From Microcaldota archaeon (GTDB taxonomy: Archaea > Micrarchaeota > Micrarchaeia > Norongarragalinales > UBA10210), in assembly GCA_013331595.1 (NCBI GenBank), contig DUGE01000007.1, positions 1,490 to 9,231 on the forward strand: a DNA stretch of 7,742 nt, in the 5' to 3' direction. The notes under the pieces were generated by a model that was given only the letters and a program-made list of their open reading frames with translations, did not search any database and was not told where the DNA came from. Of this stretch, positions 5,600 to 7,742 are shown piece after piece; position 1 is the first letter of the stretch; each line of letters begins with the position of its first letter. The position numbers and the translations under genes are program-made.

Positions 5600-6010
5600 T
5601 CAAACTACTATCGGCTTTCCATGCGGGTCGAGGGACGGCCTTCCAAGGATTTTTTCCATGGATTCGATGCTTTCCTGCGAGAACGCATGCTCAAGCAGGT
5701 TTGCCTCGCCGTGCACTTCTTCCGGTTTTCTCTTTAGCACGTCCACCAGGAATTTTTCGATGAGCCTGTGCTTGAACGTCAGGCGTTTTGCAAGAGCCAA
5801 CCCTTTTTTCGAAAGCCCGATGCTTCGGCCGTATTTCTTGAATTCAACCAGCCCTTCGGAAGACATTTTGTAAAGCATTTGCGAAACGGTGTTTTTTGAC
5901 AGGTGCAGGTATTGCGTTAGTTCGCTGGGCGTGACGATGCCGTTTTTCTCCTGCAGGACGAAAATAGCCCTTGCATAATCTTCTTTCACGGGAGAAATCA
6001 AGCTTGCCAT
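5600..6010 (-). CDS. DtxR/MntR-family metal-dependent repressor (no SH3 domain)
   Basis: A 136-aa regulator with an N-terminal winged helix (about 8-65: VKEDYARAIFVL, SELTQYLHLSKNTVSQMLYKM as recognition region) and a dimerisation/metal domain (about 66-136). It ends at LDPHGKPIVV, so the FeoA-like SH3 domain of DtxR/IdeR is absent, as in MntR. The ancillary metal site is intact (His81, Glu85, His100). At the primary site Asp11, Glu107 and His108 are present, but Asn104 stands where DtxR has Cys102 and MntR has Glu99. Arg14 replaces MntR Glu11. Metal preference is thus unclear. The ATG at 6010 sits about 27 nt below a TATA box, implying a leaderless message. A 22-bp dyad in the promoter is the likely autoregulatory operator. 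First gene of the metal operon. Confidence 0.93.
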   Translation of the reverse strand: MASLISPVKEDYARAIFVLQEKNGIVTPSELTQYLHLSKNTVSQMLYKMSSEGLVEFKKYGRSIGLSKKGLALAKRLTFKHRLIEKFLVDVLKRKPEEVHGEANLLEHAFSQESIESMEKILGRPSLDPHGKPIVV

Positions 6011-6013
6011 CCT

Positions 6014-6046
6014 AAAGTTCTATCTATGGAACTTTATTAATGGTTT
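6014..6046 (-). promoter_or_regulatory. dtxR-mntH operon promoter with 22-bp dyad operator
   Basis: On the minus strand GAAACC (6046-6041, BRE-like) and TTAATAAA (6040-6033, TATA box) are centred about 27 nt before the ATG at 6010. Directly downstream, overlapping the TATA edge, are perfect 7-bp arms AAAGTTC (6014-6020) and GAACTTT (6029-6035) around an 8-nt centre. A dimeric DtxR/MntR protein bound there would block initiation. Upstream, TGGTTTC occurs twice, 11 bp apart (6041-6047 and 6052-6058), on one face of the helix. Confidence 0.7.
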
Positions 6047-6074
6047 CAAACTGGTTTCCAGGGTCTGCGCAACC

Positions 6075-6083
6075 TTTTAATAA
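6075..6083 (+). promoter_or_regulatory. Probable TATA box for ftsZ
   Basis: TTTTAATAA is the best AT-rich box in the ftsZ upstream region and would start transcription near 6105, leaving a leader of about 65 nt. A leadered message agrees with the strong ribosome-binding site before the ATG. A weaker AT-rich stretch near 6143-6150 could be an alternative. Confidence 0.4.
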
Positions 6084-6171
6084 TTTACGTGCAGTAATAC
6101 AAGGCGCTTTGGGCATCGAAAAAAGCCTGAAGGCACTATTGATTTTTTGATTTGGAACGAGGGTGGGATTC

Positions 6172-7266
6172 ATGGAAGATTTGGTTAAGGAAGCGCTCAG
6201 GACAGGTGCAGGCTCTACTGGCGGCAGTTCGAAAAGCTCGAAAGGCGCAACGAAGGAAAGCGATTACTTTGAAACCCCGAAAATCATGGTAGTTGGGGCA
6301 GGAGGCGCCGGGTGCAATTCCATCAACCGCCTTGCCCGTTCGGGCATAAAAGGCGCAGAGCTCGTCGCAATCAACACTGACAAGAATCATTTGATGACCA
6401 TTTCCGAGCAGGCGCGCAAGCTTTTGATTGGCGCTTCAATCACCCGCGGTTTGGGTGCAGGCGGTTATCCTGAAATAGGTGCAAAGGCCGCAGATGCTTC
6501 GAGAGAGGCTTTGGAGAAGGTCATGGACCGCTGTGACCTGATGTTTTTGACTTGCGGAATGGGTGGAGGCACAGGAACCGGTGCTGCCCCAGTTATCGCT
6601 GAAATAGCCAGAAAGCAGGGGGCCATTGTCATAGGCATAATTACCTACCCTTTTGCCCTTGAACGCGCGCGCTTGGAAAAGGCCGACCGGGGAATTGAAA
6701 AGCTGAAAGAGCAGGTTGACACGCTCATCGTCATAGACAACAACCGCCTTGTGGAAATAGTTCCAAACCTGCCCATTGACCAGGCTTTCAACGTTGCCGA
6801 TGAAGTCATCGCCCGCGCAGTGCGCGGAATAACCGAAACAATCACCACCCCGTCGCTCGTCAACCTTGACTTTGCAGACGTTCGCGCTGTCATGACTAAC
6901 GGCGGCGTGAGCATGATTGCCGTCGGGGAAGGGAAAGGCCCGAACAGGGTTGATGGGGTTGTTGAGAACACCTTGCACCACGTCCTGCTTGATGTTGATT
7001 ATACTGGCGCAACTGGCGTCCTGTTGCACGTTACGGGCGGCCCGGACATGACTCTCGGCGAGTGCAACCAGATTGGCGAGATGCTTACTGAGAAAGTCGA
7101 TGCCAACGCAACAGTCATTTGGGGCGCGCGCATAGACCCTGCCATGGAAGGCAAGATTGAGGCCATTGCAATCTTCACTGGCATACGGTCGCCGTACGTC
7201 CTCGGCAGGAGCGTTAAGAAGAGCGGCGTCCAGCGTGTTTCCGACGACGAGATAGAATTCCTCTGA
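6172..7266 (+). CDS. ftsZ: Cell division protein FtsZ (archaeal)
   Basis: A 364-aa tubulin-like GTPase that polymerises into the cytokinetic ring. After a Gly/Ser/Lys-rich N-terminal extension (about 11-30), the GTPase domain begins with [18 protein letters not shown] (37-54). The tubulin signature [10 protein letters not shown] is at 131-140, and the T7 synergy loop [10 protein letters not shown] at 231-240 supplies the catalytic Asp pair (Asp233, Asp236). The C-terminal domain runs to about 340. The tail is short and ends SDDEIEFL, an acidic-hydrophobic peptide of the sort that binds membrane anchors such as SepF (inference). Length is normal for archaeal FtsZ. I chose the ATG at 6172: GAGGGTGG ends a few bases upstream with good spacing, whereas the GTG at 6163 lies inside that site. 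Divergent from the metal operon. The 3' end is T-rich. Confidence 0.97.
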   Translation: MEDLVKEALRTGAGSTGGSSKSSKGATKESDYFETPKIMVVGAGGAGCNSINRLARSGIKGAELVAINTDKNHLMTISEQARKLLIGASITRGLGAGGYPEIGAKAADASREALEKVMDRCDLMFLTCGMGGGTGTGAAPVIAEIARKQGAIVIGIITYPFALERARLEKADRGIEKLKEQVDTLIVIDNNRLVEIVPNLPIDQAFNVADEVIARAVRGITETITTPSLVNLDFADVRAVMTNGGVSMIAVGEGKGPNRVDGVVENTLHHVLLDVDYTGATGVLLHVTGGPDMTLGECNQIGEMLTEKVDANATVIWGARIDPAMEGKIEAIAIFTGIRSPYVLGRSVKKSGVQRVSDDEIEFL

Positions 7267-7267
7267 G

Positions 7268-7312
7268 TTTTTCTCTTTTCTTTTTTCTTTTATTTTTTCA
7301 CTCCTTTTTTTG
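7268..7312 (+). terminator. T-rich terminator after ftsZ
   Basis: Immediately after the ftsZ stop come repeated T-runs (TTTTTCTCTTTTCTTTTTTC, then TTTTATTTTTTC and CTTTTTTTG). There is no GC hairpin, the usual form of an archaeal intrinsic terminator. Confidence 0.75.
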
Positions 7313-7336
7313 TGGTTGTTTAAATGTTTTCAGAAA

Positions 7337-7429
7337 TATAGCAAAACCGAGAATTAATTCGGATGTTTTCCGGTTTTGCTAGTCGCAAACCAGGATTATT
7401 TAACCGAAAGACTTTCTTGGTTTGCTATA
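7337..7429. mobile_element. 93-bp palindromic element with four alternating arms (MITE-like or double-hairpin RNA)
   Basis: The outer ends are TATAGCAAAACC (7337-7348) and GGTTTGCTATA (7419-7429), inverted copies apart from one extra A. Inside are two more related arms, so the order is TAGCAAAACCG (7339-7349), CGGTTTTGCTA (7371-7381), GCAAACCA (7385-7392) and TGGTTTGC (7418-7425). Two tandem hairpins of 11 bp (one perfect, one with a G-U pair) with loops of about 20 nt can form, or one long stem. The TA dinucleotides at both ends would fit a TA-target element. No transposase is in the window. A structured RNA is an equal alternative. Confidence 0.45.
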
Positions 7430-7463
7430 ACGTCCAACCTATTCCGGGCTTTGCAAGGCAGGG

Positions 7464-7470
7464 TTTAAAT
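7464..7470 (+). promoter_or_regulatory. TATA box for the terminal secreted-protein gene
   Basis: TTTAAAT is centred about 27 nt before the ATG at 7494, so the transcript is probably leaderless. No ribosome-binding site lies before the ATG, which agrees. Confidence 0.55.
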
Positions 7471-7493
7471 CAAAACGCCCGCTCATTATTTTT

Positions 7494-7742
7494 ATGGCTA
7501 AGGCAAGGAAATTCTCCCCGCCCGGAAATAGGGCGTTACGTGCTTTTGGGAAAATAGCAACCGCTGGCTTGATGACTGCAGTGGGCCATCTTGCCCCCGC
7601 ACAATCTGCGCATCCCGTTCAACTGCCGCGTGGGACCGTAACCATCCGGGTTCACACGGATTTAGCCCAGACGAGAACCGGGTCAATTTTTTATCCGCTG
7701 GAAGTTCGCAGTGGCGGGAAGCCTCTTGTTTTTTACAATCAT
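7494..7742 (+). CDS. Predicted secreted protein, N-terminal part (cut by window edge)
   Basis: An open frame of 83 codons runs from ATG to the window end with no stop. The first 20 residues are basic (Lys3, Arg5, Lys6, Arg13, Arg16, Lys20). A hydrophobic stretch follows (IATAGLMTAVGHLAPAQSA, 21-39) with a small-x-small end, so a Sec-type signal peptide cleaved after Ala39 is likely. There is no twin-arginine pair. The visible mature part (PVQLPRGTVTIRVHTDLAQT, then a beta-like segment) gives no family match that I recognise. A TATA box about 27 nt upstream and no ribosome-binding site suggest a leaderless message. The gene is separate from ftsZ, which ends in a terminator. Confidence 0.7.
   Translation, partial: MAKARKFSPPGNRALRAFGKIATAGLMTAVGHLAPAQSAHPVQLPRGTVTIRVHTDLAQTRTGSIFYPLEVRSGGKPLVFYNH

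Noticed and set aside
6163..6171. GTG start for ftsZ
   Set aside because: It lies inside the GAGGGTGG ribosome-binding site of the ATG at 6172.
6436..7029. 197-codon minus-strand ORF inside ftsZ
   Set aside because: It is an antisense shadow of the strongly conserved ftsZ frame, with no family features of its own.
7363..7557. Plus-strand ORF of 64 codons after ftsZ
   Set aside because: It starts inside the palindromic element and overlaps the signal-peptide gene in another frame. There is no ribosome-binding site or promoter at its start.

Overview
The window reads as archaeal DNA, most likely from a small-genome (DPANN or Diapherotrites/Micrarchaeota-like) lineage. The archaeal signs are TATA boxes about 25-27 bp upstream of likely leaderless starts, T-rich terminators, a Shine-Dalgarno-led archaeal FtsZ, a DUF5654-type membrane protein and a gene for a 7S signal recognition particle (SRP) RNA with paired ends. 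The lineage is an inference from gene style. No rRNA is present to test it.

Layout. (1) 1-1264, minus strand: an operon of an AlkD-like DNA alkylation repair protein, a DUF5654 two-helix membrane protein and purN (cut by the window edge). The genes abut (stop next to ATG) or overlap (ATGA). (2) 1325-2380, minus: an orphan 351-aa protein with a degenerate phosphoribosyltransferase-like N-terminal half, in AT-richer sequence. (3) 2381-2875: no protein gene. It holds an SRP RNA gene on the minus strand (about 2484-2764) with its own promoter and T-rich end. (4) 2876-4068, plus: an arsR - dsrE-like - osmC operon behind a leaderless promoter whose TATA box sits inside an inverted repeat. This looks like a self-regulated sulfane-sulfur, peroxide or thiol-stress unit. 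(5) 4138-6010, minus: a DtxR/MntR-type regulator, an Nramp Mn/Fe transporter and a 55-aa Cys-rich protein. The regulator's promoter carries a 22-bp dyad between the TATA box and the start, a probable metal-responsive operator. (6) 6172-7266, plus: ftsZ, divergent from the metal operon and ending in a long T-rich terminator. (7) 7337-7429: a small element made of four alternating related arms with TA-flanked ends, either MITE-like or a double-hairpin RNA. (8) 7494-7742, plus: the start of a gene for a probably secreted protein, leaderless and cut by the window edge.

The most coherent functional units are the metal-homeostasis operon and the ArsR/DsrE/OsmC operon. The items most worth a second look are the overlooked SRP RNA, the 55-aa Cys protein, the orphan PRTase-like protein and the palindromic element after ftsZ.
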